DNA of 64,000 nt from Amaranthus tricolor (lineage: Eukaryota; Streptophyta; Magnoliopsida; Caryophyllales; Amaranthaceae). The notes under the pieces were generated by a model. That model saw nothing but the letters and a program-made list of their open reading frames with translations. It ran no database searches and was not told where the DNA came from. Location of the stretch: positions 13,345,524 through 13,409,523 of the forward strand of contig NC_080062.1 of the NCBI RefSeq assembly GCF_026212465.1, written 5' to 3'. Positions 1 to 12,235 of the stretch are shown here, one piece after another. Position 1 is the first letter of the stretch. Each line of letters begins with the position of its first letter. Made by a program: the position numbers and the translations under genes.

Positions 1-204
1 AATCATTGATCCTTGTTCATTCTACATCGTTCATTCTACAATGCTCAATGATCCTTGTTCATTCTTCATCGTTCATTCATTATTGATCATTGATCCTTGT
101 TCATTCTTCATCGTTCATTCTACAATGCTCATTGATCCTTGTTCATTCTTCATCGTTCATTGTTCATTGATAATTGATCCTTGTTCATTCTTAATCGTTC
201 ATTC

Positions 205-220
205 TTCAATGATCATTGAA
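205..220. other. Example of the recurrent 16-bp palindrome
   Basis: TTCAATGATCATTGAA reads the same on both strands. The 14-bp core TCAATGATCATTGA, with a central TGATCA, recurs in the large class of monomers with the CTTCAATGATCATTG third word. The 16-bp form occurs where the next bases are AACC rather than TCC. It is the only regular dyad in the monomer and could extrude as a short hairpin or bind a dimeric protein; either role is inference. Confidence 0.85.
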
Positions 221-348
221 CCTTGTTCATTCTTCATTGTTCATTGTTCATTGATAATTGATCCTTGTTCATTCTTTATTGTTCATTCTTCAATGATCAT
301 TGAACCTTGTTCATTCTTCGTCGTTCATTCTTCAATGATCATTGATCC

Positions 349-390
349 TTGTTCATTCTTCATCGTTCATTCTTCAATGATCATTGATCC
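349..390 (+). repeat. Type example of the 42-bp monomer (trimer of 14 bp)
   Basis: A clean copy of the commonest form. Words 349-362 and 363-376 differ only at their second base (T versus C). Word 377-390 is more diverged but keeps the TCATT core at the same place. This is the basis for calling the 42-mer a trimer of an ancestral 14-mer. The junction of words 2 and 3 forms the palindrome TCAATGATCATTGA. Confidence 0.9.
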
Positions 391-425
391 TTGTTCATTC
401 TTCATCATTCATTCATTATTGATCA

Positions 426-747
426 TTGCTCCTTGTTCATTCTTCATCGTTCATTCTACAATGCTCATTGTTCCTTGTTCATTTATTATTGATCATTGAT
501 CCTTGTTCATTCTTCATCGTTCATTCTACAATGCTCATTGATCCTTGTTCATTCTTCATTGTTCATTGTTCATTGATAATTGATCCTTGTTCATTCTTTA
601 TTGTTCATTCTTCAATGATCATTGAACCTTGTTCATTCTTCGTCGTTCATTCTTCAATGATCATTGATCCTTGTTCATTCTTCATCGTTCATTCTTCAAT
701 GATCATTGATCCTTGTTCATTCTTCATCATTCATTCATTAATGATCA
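426..747 (+). repeat. 322-bp higher-order block
   Basis: Interval between two successive dimer landmarks: seven 42-bp monomers plus one 28-bp dimer, i.e. 23 words of 14 bp. Blocks of the same length begin at 32762, 40455, 45952, 46274, 47471 and 58257. This copy matches 32762-33083 closely at offset 32,336, which places it in a larger duplication of this end of the window. Confidence 0.8.
475..502 (+). repeat. 28-bp dimeric unit (example)
   Basis: A unit of two 14-bp words, TTGTTCATTTATTA and TTGATCATTGATCC, with full monomers on both sides. It equals a monomer missing one 14-bp word, so recombination can keep the 14-bp phase. The closely similar 797-824 is a second example. Some 40 such units mark the ends of higher-order blocks across the window and serve as internal landmarks. 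Confidence 0.88.
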
Positions 748-2004
748 TTGCTCCTTGTTCATTCTTCATCGTTCATTCTACAATGCTCATTGATCCTTGT
801 TCATTCATTATTGATCATTGATCCTTGTTCATTCTTCATCGTTCATTCTACAATGATTATTGCTCCTTGTTCATTCTTCATCGTTCATTCTACAATGCTC
901 ATTGATCCATGTTCATTCTTCATCGTTCATTCTACAATGCTCATTGATCCATGTTCATTCTTCATCGTTCATTCATTATTGATCATTGATTCTTATTCAT
1001 TTTTCATCGTTCATTCTACAATGCTCATTGATCCTTGTTCATTCTTCATCTTTCATTCTTCAATGATCATTGATCCTTGTTCATTCTTCATCGTTCGTTC
1101 TACAATGCTCATTGATCCATGTTCATTCTTCATCGTTCATTCATTATTGATCTTTAATTCTTATTCATTTTTCATCGTTCATTCTTTAATGGTCATTGAT
1201 CCTTGTTCATTCTTCATCGTTCATTGTTCATTGATCATTGATCCTTGTTCATTCTTCATCGTTCATTCTTCAATAATCATTGATCCTTGTTCATTCTACA
1301 TCGTTCATTCTACAATGCTCAATGATCCTTGTTCATTCTTCATCGTTGATTCATTATTGATCATTGATCCTTGTTCATTCTTCATCGTTCATTCTACAAT
1401 GCTCATTGATCCTTGTTCATTCTTCATCGTCATTGTTCATTGATAATTGATCCTTGTTCATTCTTGATCGTTCATTCTTCAATGATCATTGAACCTTGTT
1501 CATTCTTCATTGTTAATTGTTCATTGATAATTGATCCTTGTTCATTCTTTATTGTTCATTCTTCAATGATCATTGAACCTTGTTCATTCTTCGTCGTTCA
1601 TTCTTCAATGATCATTGATCCTTGTTCATTCTTCATCGTTCATTCTTCAATGATCATTGATCCTTGTTCATTCTTCATCATTCATTCATTATTGATCATT
1701 GCTCCTTGTTCATTCTTTATCATTCATTCTACAATGCTCATTGATCCTTTTTTATTCTTCATCGTTCATTGTTTATTGATCATTGATCCTTGTTCTTTCT
1801 TCATCGTTCATTCTTCCATGATCATTGATCCTTATTCATTCTTCATCGTTCATTCTTCAATGCTCATTGATCCTTGTTCATTTATTATTGATCAATGATC
1901 CTTGTTCATTCTTCATCGTTCATTCTACAATGCTCATTGATCCTTGTTCATTCTTCATCGTTCATTGTTCATTGATCATTGATCCTTGTTCATTCTTCAT
2001 CGTT

Positions 2005-2676
2005 CATTCTTCAATAATCATTGATCCTTGTTCATTCTACATCGTTCATTCTACAATGCTCAATGATCCTTGTTCATTCTTCATCGTTCATTCATTATTG
2101 ATCATTGATCCTTGTTCATTCTTCATCGTTCATTCTACAATGCTCATTAATCCTTGTTCATTCTTCATCGTTCATTGTTCATTGATAATTGATCCTTGTT
2201 CATTCTTAATCGTTCATTCTACAATGATCATTGATCCTTGTTCATTCTTCATCGTTCGTTCTACAATGCTCAATGATCCTTGTTCATTCTTCATCGTTCG
2301 TTCTACAATGCTCAATGATCCTTGTTCATTCTTCATCGTTCATTCTTCAATAATCATTGATCCTTGTTCATTCTACATCGTTCATTCTACAATGCTCAAT
2401 GATCCTTGTTCATTCTTCATCGTTCATTCATTATTGATCATTGATCCTTGTTCATTCTTCATCGTTCATTCTACAATGCTCATTAATCCTTGTTCATTCT
2501 TCATCGTTCATTGTTCATTGATAATTGATCCTTGTTCATTCTTAATCGTTCATTCTACAATGATCATTGATCCTTGTTCATTCTTCATCGTTCGTTCTAC
2601 AATGCTCAATGATCCTTGTTCATTCTTCATCGTTCGTTCTACAATGCTCAATGATCCTTGTTCATTCTTCATCGTT
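2005..2676 (+). repeat. 336-bp tandem duplication (two copies)
   Basis: The run of monomers containing TCAATAATCATTG at 2011 recurs at 2347, spacing 336 bp = 8 monomers. Both copies carry the doubled GTTCGTTCTACAATG monomers. The paralogous block at 33994-34851 holds only one copy, so this is a local gain on the left side (or a loss on the other). Exact edges are ambiguous by up to a monomer. Confidence 0.8.
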
Positions 2677-3301
2677 CATTCATTATCTATCATTGATCCT
2701 TGTTCATTCTTCATCGTTCATTCTACAATGCTCATTGATCCTTGTTCATTCTTCATTGTTCATTGTTCATTGATAATTGATCCTTGTTCATTCTTTATTG
2801 TACATTCTTCAATGATCATTGAACCTTGTTCATTCTTCGTCGTTCATTCTTCAATGATCATTGATCCTTGTTCATTCTTCATCGTTCATTCTTCAATCAT
2901 CATTGATCCTTGTTCATTCTTCATCATTCATTCATTATTGATCATTGCTCCTTGTTCATTCTTCATCGTTCATTCTACAATGCTCATTGATCCTTGTTCA
3001 TTAATTATTGAATATTGATCCTTGTTCATTCTTCATCGTTCATTCTACAATGATTATTGCTCCTTGTTCATTCTTCATCGTTCATTCTACAATGCTCATT
3101 GATCCATGTTCATTCTTCATCGTTCATTCATTATTGATCATTGATTCTTATTCATTTTTCATCGTTCATTCTACAATGCTCATTGATCCTTGTTCATTCT
3201 TCATCGTTCATTCTTCAATGATCATTGATCCTTGTTCATTCTTCATCGTTCGTTCTACAATGCTCAATGATCCTTGTTAATTCTTCATCGTTCATTCATT
3301 A

Positions 3302-5190
3302 TTGATCATTGATCCTTGTTCATTCTTCATCGTTCATTCTACAATGCTCATTGATCCTTGTTCATTCTTCATCGTTCATTGTTCATTGATCATTGATCCT
3401 TGTTCATTCTTCATCGTTCATTCTTCAATAATCATTGATCCTTGTTCATTCTACATCGTTCATTCTACAATGCTCAATGATCCTTGTTCATTCTTCATCA
3501 TTCATTCATTATTGATCATTGATCCTCGTTCATTCTACAATGCTGATTGATCCTTGTTCATTCTTCATCGTTCATTGTTCATTGATAATTGATCCTTGTT
3601 CATTCTTTATCGTTCATTCTTCAATGATCATTGAACCTTGTTCATTCTTCGTCGTTCATTCTTCAATGATCATTGATCTTTGTTCATTCTTCATCGTTCA
3701 TTCTTCAATAATCATTGATCCTTGTTCATTCTACATCGTTCATTCTACAATGCTCAATGATCCTTGTTCATTCTTCATCGTTCATTCATTATTGATCATT
3801 GATCCTTGTTCATTCTTCATCGTTCATTCTACAATGCTCATTGATCCTTGTTCATTCTTCATTGTTCATTGTTCATTGATAATTGATCCTTGTTCATTCT
3901 TTATTGTTCATTCTTCAATGATCATTGAACCTTGTTCATTCTTCGTCGTTCATTCTTCAATGATCATTGATACTTGTTCATTCTTCATCGTTCATTCTTC
4001 AATGATCATTGATCCTTGTTCATTCTTCATCATTCATTCATTATTGATCATTGCTCCTTGTTCATTCTTCATCGTTCATTCTACAATGCTCATTGATCCT
4101 TGTTCATTCATTATTGATCATTGATCCTTGTTCATTCTTCATCGTTCATTCTTCAATGATCAATTATCCTTGTTCATTCTTCATCGTTCGTTCTACAATG
4201 CTCAATGATCCTTGTTCATTCTTCATCGTTCATTCATTATTGATCATTGATCCTTGTTCATTCTTCATCGTTCATTCTACAATGCTCATTGATCCTTGTT
4301 CATTCTTCATCGTTCATTGTTCATAGATCATTGATCCTTGTTTATTCTTCATCGTTCATTATTCAATTGATCCTTGTTCATTTTTCATCGTTCATTCATT
4401 ATTGATCATTGATCCTTGTTCATTCTTCATCGTTCATTCTACAATGCTCATTGATCCTTGTTCATTCTTCATTGTTCATTCATTATTGATCATTGATCCT
4501 TGTTCATTCTTCATCGTTAATTCTACAATGATCATTGCTCCTTGTTCATTCTTCATCGTTCATTCTACAATGCTCATTGATCCATGTTCATTCTTCATCG
4601 TTCATTCATTATTGATCATTGATTCTTATTCATTTTTCATCGTTCATTCTACAATGCTCATTGATCCTTGTTCATTCTTCATCATTCATTCATCATTGAT
4701 CATTGCTCCTTGTTCATTCTTCATCATTCATTCATTATTGATCATTGCTCCTTGTTCATTCTTCATCATTCATTCTACAATGCTCATTGATCCTTGTTCA
4801 TTCTTCATTGTTCATTCATTATTGATCATTGATCCTGTTTCATTCTTCATCGTTCATTCTACAATGATCATTGCTCATTGTTCATTGTTCATCGTTCATT
4901 CTTCAATGATCATTGATCCTTGTTCTTTCTTCATCGTTCATTCTTCATTGATCATTGACCCTTGTTCCTTCTTCATCGTTCATTCTTCAAAGATGATTGA
5001 TCCTTGTTCATTCGTCATTGTTCATTCATTATTGATCATTGATCCTTGTTCATTCTTCATCGTTCATTCTACAAGGATCATTGCTCCTTGTTCATTCTTC
5101 ATCGTTCATTCTACAATGCTCATGGATCCTTGTTCATTCTTCATCGTTCATTCTTCAATGATCATTGATCCTTGTTCATTCTTCATCGTT
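3302..5190 (+). repeat. Segmental block shared with 52.7 kb and 60.8 kb
   Basis: The same order of variant monomers, including the odd GATCCTGTTTCATTC, a shortened CTTCAATTGATCC-type unit near 4,370, the CAAAGATGATTGATCC monomer and one GGATCC, recurs at 52685-54573 (offset 49,383) and 60797-62685 (a further 8,112). The first part also matches 36234-37215 at offset 32,932. It diverges near 5,193. Four related copies in 64 kb show duplication at the kb scale above the monomer level. Confidence 0.8.
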
Positions 5191-5521
5191 CATTTTTCAT
5201 TGATAATTGATCCTTGTTCATTCTTAATCGTTCATTCTTCAATGCTCATTGATCCTTGTTCATTTATTATTGATCCTTGTTCATTCTTCATCGTTCATTC
5301 TACAATGCTCATTGATCCTTGTTCATTCTTCATTGTTCATTGTTCATTGATGATTGATCCTTGTTCATTCTTTATTGTTCATTCTTCAATGATCATTGAA
5401 CCTTGTTCATTCTTCGTCGTTCATTCTTCAATGATCATTGATCCTTGTTCATTCTTCATCGTTCATTCTTCAATGATCATTGATCCTTGTTCATTCTTCA
5501 TCATTCATTCATTATTGATCA

Positions 5522-6431
5522 TTGCTCCTTGTTCATTCTTCATCGTTCATTCTACAATGCTCATTGATCCTTGTTCATTCATTATTCATCATTGATCCTT
5601 GTTCATTCTTCATCGTTTATTCTACAATGATCATTGCTCCTTGTTCATTCTTCATCGTTCATTCTACAATGCTCATTGATCCATGTTCATTCTTCATCGT
5701 TCATTCATTATTGATCATTGATTCTTATTCATTTTTCATCGTTCATTCTACAATGCTCATTGATCCTTGTTCATTCTTCATCGTTCATTCGTCAATGATC
5801 ATTGATCCTTGTTCATTCTTTATCGTTCGTTCTACAATGCTCATTGATCCTTGTTCATTCTTCATCGTTCATTCATTATTGATCATTGATCCTTGTTCAT
5901 TCTTCATCGTTCATTCTACAATGCTCATTGATCCTTGTTCATTTTTCATCGTTCATTGTTCATTGATCATTGATCCTTGTTCATTCTTCATCATTCATTC
6001 TTCAATAATCATTGATCCTTGTTCATTCAACATCGTTCATTCTACAATGCTCAATGATCCTTGCTCATTCTTCATCATTCATTCATTATTGATCATTGAT
6101 CCTTGTTCATTCTTCATCGTTCATTCTACAATGCTCATTGATCCTTGTTCATTCTTCATCGTTCATTCTTCAATGATCATTGATCCTTGTTTATTCTTCA
6201 TTGTTCATTGTTCATTGATCAATGATCCTTGTTCATTCTTCATCGTTCATTCTTCAATGATCATTGATCCTTCTTCATTCTTCATCGTTCATTGTTCATT
6301 GATAATTGATCCTTGTTCATTCTTAATCGTTCATTCTTCAATGATCATTGAACCTTGTTCATTCTTCGTCGTTCATTCTTCAATGATCATTGATCCTTGT
6401 TTATTCTTCATCATTCATTCATTATTGATCA
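5522..6431 (+). repeat. 910-bp higher-order block, variant composition
   Basis: Dimer landmarks are 910 bp apart (65 words of 14 bp). Its monomer order differs from the 910-bp blocks at 33.1, 44.3, 47.8, 48.7 and 58.6 kb. It instead follows 41.86-42.69 kb (offset 36,263) and the 55.6-56.5 kb region (offset 50,048), sharing monomers such as TTGTTTATTCTTC and CCTTCTTCATTC. Equal length with different content suggests that block length and block content evolve separately. Confidence 0.7.
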
Positions 6432-6879
6432 TTGCTCCTTGTTCATTCTTCATCGTTCATTCTACAATGCTTATTGATCCTTGTTCATTCATTATTGATC
6501 ATTGATCCTTGTTCATTCTTCATCGTTCATTCTACAATGATCATTGCTCCTTGTTCATTCTTCATCGTTCATTCTACAATGCTCATTGATCCATGTTCAT
6601 TCTTCATCGTTCATTCATTATTGATCATTGATTCTTATTCCTTTTTCATCGTTCATTCTACAATGCTCATTGATCCTTGTTCATTCTTCATCGTTCATTC
6701 TTCAATGATCATTGATCCTTGTTCATTCTTCATCGTTCGTTCTACAATGCTCAATGATCCTTGTTCATTCTTCATCGTTCATTTATTATTGATCATTGAT
6801 CCTTGTTCATTCTTCATCGTTCATTCTACAATGCTCATTGATCCTTGTTCATTCTTCATCGTTCATTGTTCATTGATCA

Positions 6880-7597
6880 TTGATCCTTGTTCTTTCTTCA
6901 TCGTTCATTCTTCATTGATCATTGATCCTTGTTCCTTCTTCATCGTTCATTCTTCAAAGATGATTGATCCTTGTTCATTCGTCATTGTTCATTCATTATT
7001 GATCATTGATCCTTGTTAATTCTTCATCGTTCATTTTCAATGATCATTGCTCCTTATTCATTCTTCATCGTTCATTCTACAATGCTCATGGATCCTTGTT
7101 CATTCTTCATCGTTCATTCTTCAATGATCATTGATCCTTGTTCATTCTTCATTGTTCATTGTTCATTGATCAATGATCCTTGTTCATTCTTCATCGTTCA
7201 TTCTTCAATGATCATTGATCCTTGTTCATTCTTCATTGATAATTGATCCTTGTTCATTCTTAATCGTTCATTCTTCAATGATCATTGAACCGTGTTCATT
7301 CTTCGTTGTTCATTCTTCAATGATCATTGATCCTTGTTCATTCTTCATCGTTCATTCTTCTATAATCATTGATCCTTGTTCATTCTACATCGTTCATTCT
7401 ACAATGCTCAATGATCCTTGTTCATTCTTCATCCTTCATTCATTATTGATCATTGATCCTTGTTCATTCTTCATCGTTCCTTCTACAATGCTCATTGATC
7501 CTTGTTAATTCTTCATTGTTCATTGTTCATTGATAATTGATACTTGTTCATTCTTTATTGTTCATTCTTCAATGATCATTGAACCTTGTTCATTCTT
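6880..7597 (+). repeat. Shortened copy of 4.1-kb HOR material
   Basis: Contains the same ordered monomers as 9595-10640: TTGTTCTTTCTTC, the CAAAGATGATTGATCC monomer, a GGATCC at 7090, ACCGTGTTC and GATACTTG. Internal parts are missing compared with the full HOR. It sits immediately before the regular array and looks like a truncated or precursor copy. Edges are approximate. Confidence 0.65.
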
Positions 7598-8124
7598 CGT
7601 CGTTCATTCTTCAATAATCATTGATCCTTGTTCATTCAACATCGTTCATTCTACAATGCTCAATGATCCTTGCTCATTCTTCATCATTCATTCATTATTG
7701 ATCATTGATCCTTGTTCATTCTTCATCGTTCATTCTACAATGCTCATTGATCCATGTTCGTTCTTCATCGTTCATTCATTATTGATCATTGATTCTTATT
7801 CATTTTTCATCGTTCATTCTACAATGCTCATTGATCCTTGTTCATTCTTCATCGTTCATTCTTCAATGATCATTGATCCTTGTTCATTCTTCATCGTTCG
7901 TTCTACAATGCTCAATGATCCTTGTTCATTCTTCATCGTTCATTCATTATTGATCATTGATCCTTGTTCATTCTTCATCGTTCATTCTACAATGCTCATT
8001 GATCCTTGTTCATTTTTCATCGTTCATTGTTTATTGATCATTGATCCTTGTTCTTTCTTAATCGTTCATTCTTCCATGATCATTGATCCTTATTCATTCT
8101 TCATCGTTCATTCTTCAATGATCA

Positions 8125-11100
8125 TTGATCCTTGTTCATTCTTCAATGATCATTGATCCTTGTTCATTCTTCATCGTTCATTCTACAATGATCATTTCTC
8201 CTTGTTCATTCTTCATCGTTCATTCTACAATGCTCATTGATCCATGTTCATTCTTCATCGTTCATTCATTATTGATCATTGATTCTTATTCATTTTTCAT
8301 CGTTCATTCTACAATGCTCATTGATCCTTGTTCATTCTTCATCGTTCATTGTTCATTGATAATTGATCCTTGTTCATTCTTTATCGTTCAGTCTTCAATG
8401 ATCATTGAACCTTGTTCATTCTTCGTCGTTCATTCTTCCATGATCATTGATCCTTGTTCATACTTCATCGTTCATTCTTCAATGATCATTGATCCTTGTT
8501 CATTCTTCATCATTCATTCATTATTGATCATTGCTCCTTGTTCATTCTTTATCATTCATTCTACAATGCTCATTGATCCTTTTTTATTCTTCATCGTTCA
8601 TTGTTTATTGATCATTGATCCTTGTTCTTTCTTCATCGTTCATTCTTCCATGATCATTGATCCTTATTCATTCTTCATCGTTCATTCTTCAATGATCATT
8701 GATCCTTGTTCATTCTTCATCGTTCATTCTACAATGCTCATTGATCCATGTTCATTCTTCATCGTTCATTCATTATTGATCATTGATTCTTATTCCTTTT
8801 TCATCGTTCATTCTACAATGCTCATTTATCCTTGTTCATTCTTCATCGTTCATTCTTCAATGATCATTGATCCTTGTTCATTCTTCATCGTTCGTTCTAC
8901 AATTCTCAATGATCCTTGTTCATTCTTCATCGTTCATTCATTATTGATCATTGATCCTTGTTCATTCTTCATCGTTCATTCTACAATGCTCATTGATCCT
9001 TGTTCATTCTTCATCGTTCATTGTTCATTGATCATTGATCCTTGTTCATTCTTCATCGTTCATTCTTCAATAATCATTGATCCTTGTTCATTCTACATCG
9101 TTCATTCTACAACGCTCAATGATCCTTGTTCATTCTTCATCGTTTATTCATTATTAATCATTGATCCTTGTTCATTCTTCATCGTTCATTCTACAATGCC
9201 CATTGATCCTTGTTCATTCTTCATCGTTCATTGTTCATAGATAATTGATCCTTGTTCATTCTTTATCGTTCATTCTTCAATGATCATTGAACCTTGTTCA
9301 TTCTTCGTCGTTAATTCTTCAATGATCTTTGCTCCTTGTTCATTCTTCATCGTTCATTCTTCAATGATCATTAATCCTTGTTCATTCTTCATCATTCATT
9401 CATTATTGATCATTGCTACTTGTTCATTCTTCATCATTCATTCTACAATGCTCATTGATCCTTGTTCATTCTTCATTGTTCATTCATTTTTGATCATTGA
9501 TCCTTGTTCATTCTTCATCGTTCATTCTACAAAGATCATTGCTCCTTGTTCATTCTTCATCGTTCATTCTTCAATGATCATTGATCCTTTTTCTTTCTTC
9601 ATCGTTCATTCTTCATTGATCATTGATCCTTGTTCCTTCTTCATCGTTCATTCTTCAAAGATGATTGATCCTTGTTCATTCGTCATTGTTCATTCATTAT
9701 TGATCATTGATCCTTGTTCATTCTTCATCGTTCATTTTCAATGATCATTGCTCCTTGTTCATTCTTCATCGTTCATTCTACAATGCTCATGGATCCTTGT
9801 TCATTCTTCATCATTCATTCTTCAATGATCATTGATCCTTGTTCATTCTTCATTGTTCATTGTTCATTGATCAATGATCCTTGTTCATTCTTCATCGTTC
9901 ATTCTTCAATGATCATTGATCCTTGTTAATTCTTCATTGATAATTGATCCTTGTTAATTCTTAATCGTTCATTCTTCAATGATCATTGAACCGTGTTCAT
10001 TCTTCGTTGTTCATTCTTCAATGATCATTGATCCTTGTTCATTCTTCATCGTTCATTCTTCTATAATCATTGATCCTTGTTCATTCTACATCGTTCATTC
10101 TACAATGCTCAATGATCCTTGTTCATTCTTCATCCTTCATTCATTATTGATCATTGATCCTTGTTAATTCTTCATCGTTCATTCTACAATGCTCATTGAT
10201 CCTTGTTCATTCTTCATTGTTCATTGTTCATTGATGATTGATCCTTGTTCATTCTTTATTGTTCATTCTTCAATGATCATTGATCCTTGTTCATTCTTCG
10301 TCGTTCATTCTTCAATGATCATTGATCCTTGTTCATTCTTCATCGTTCATTCTTCAATGATCATTGATCCTTGTTCATTCTTCATCGTTCATTCTTCTAT
10401 AATCATTGATCCTTGTTCATTCTACATCGTTCATTCTACAATGCTCAATGATCCTTGTTCATTCTTCATCCTTCATTCATTATTGATCATTGATCCTTGT
10501 TCATTCTTCATCGTTCCTTCTACAATGCTCATTGATCCTTGTTAATTCTTCATTGTTCATTGTTCATTGATAATTGATACTTGTTCATTCTTTATTGTTC
10601 ATTCTTCAATGATCATTGAACCTTGTTCATTCTTCGTCGTTCATTCTTCAATGATCATTGATCCTTGTTCATTCTTCATCGTTCATTCTTCAATGATCAT
10701 TGATCCTTGTTCATTCTTCATCATTCATTCATTATTGATCATTGCTCCTTGTTCATTCTTCATCGTTCATTCTACAATGCTCATTGATCCTTGTTCATTC
10801 ATTATTGATCATTGATCCTTGTTCATTCTTCATCGTTCATTCTACAATGATTATTGCTCCTTGTTCATTCTTCATCGTTCATTCTACAATGCTCATTGAT
10901 CCATGTTCATTCTTCATCGTTCATTCATTATTGATCATTGATTCTTATTCATTTTTCATCGTTCATTCTACAATGCTCATTGATCCTTGTTCATTCTTCA
11001 TCGTTCATTCTTCAATGATCATTGATCCTTGTTCATTCTTCATCGTTCATTCTACAATGCTCATTGATCCTTGTTCATTCTTCATTGTTCATTGTTCATT

Positions 11101-12235
11101 AATAATTGATCCTTGTTCATTCTTTATTGTTCATTCTTCAATGATCATTGAACCTTGTTCATTCTTCGTCGTTCATTCTTCAATGATCATCCTTGTTCAT
11201 TCTTCATCGTTCATTCTTCAATGATCATTGATCCTTGTTCATTCTTCATCATTCATTCATTTTTTATCATTGCTCCTTGTTCATTCTTTATCATTCATTC
11301 TACAATGCTCGTTGATCCTTGTTCATTCTTCATTGTTCATTCATTATTGATCATTGATCCTTGTTCATTCTTCATCGTTCATTCTACAATGATCATTGCT
11401 CCTTGTTCATTCTTCATCGTTCATTCTACAATGCTCATTGATCCTTGTTCATTCTTCACCGTTCATTCTTCAATGATCATTGATCCTTGTTCATTCTTCA
11501 TCATTCATTCATTATTGATCATTGCTCCTTGTTCATTCTTCATCGTTCATTCTACAATGCTCATTGATCCTTGTTCATTCTTCATCGTTCATTCTACAAT
11601 GATCATTGCTCCTTGTTCATTCTTCATCGTTCATTCTACAATGCTCATTGATCCTTGTTCATTTTTCAACGTTCATTGTTCATTGATCATTGATCCTTGT
11701 TCATTCTTCATCGTTCATTCTTCAATAATCATTGATCCTTGTTCATTCAACATCGTTCATTCTACAATGCTCAATGATCCTTGCTCATTCTTCATCATTC
11801 ATTCATTATTGATCATTGATCCTTGTTCATTCTTCATCGTTCATTCTACAATGCTCATTGATCCATGTTCGTTCTTCATCGTTCATTCATTATTGATCAT
11901 TGATTCTTATTCATTTTTCATCGTTCATTCTACAATGCTCATTGATCCTTGTTCATTCTTCATCGTTCATTCTTCAATGATCATTGATCCTTGTTCATTC
12001 TTCATCGTTCGTTCTACAATGCTCAATGATCCTTGTTCATTCTTCATCGTTCATTCATTATTGATCATTGATCCTTGTTCATTCTTCATCGTTCATTCTA
12101 CAATGCTCATTGATCCTTGTTCATTTTTCATCGTTCATTGTTTATTGATCATTGATCCTTGTTCTTTCTAAATCGTTCATTCTTCCATGATCATTGATCC
12201 TTATTCATTCTTCATCGTTCATTCTTCAATGATCA
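8125..12235 (+). repeat. HOR copy 1 (full, 4,111 bp)
   Basis: Unit start is set arbitrarily at the 28-bp dimer near 8,139. Private or edge-type variants: GATCATTTCTCC near 8,193 (shared only with copy 7 among HOR copies), CTTCCATGATC near 8,438, and ACAATTCTCAATG near 8,900. It shares GATCTTTGCTCC near 9,328 with copy 2 only. These make it the most distinct full copy, as expected for an array edge. Confidence 0.85.

Noticed and set aside
205..220. GATC-rich palindromes as Dam methylation or bacterial replication-origin boxes
   Set aside because: They follow from the monomer sequence and recur throughout tens of kb. Nothing else in the window is bacterial.
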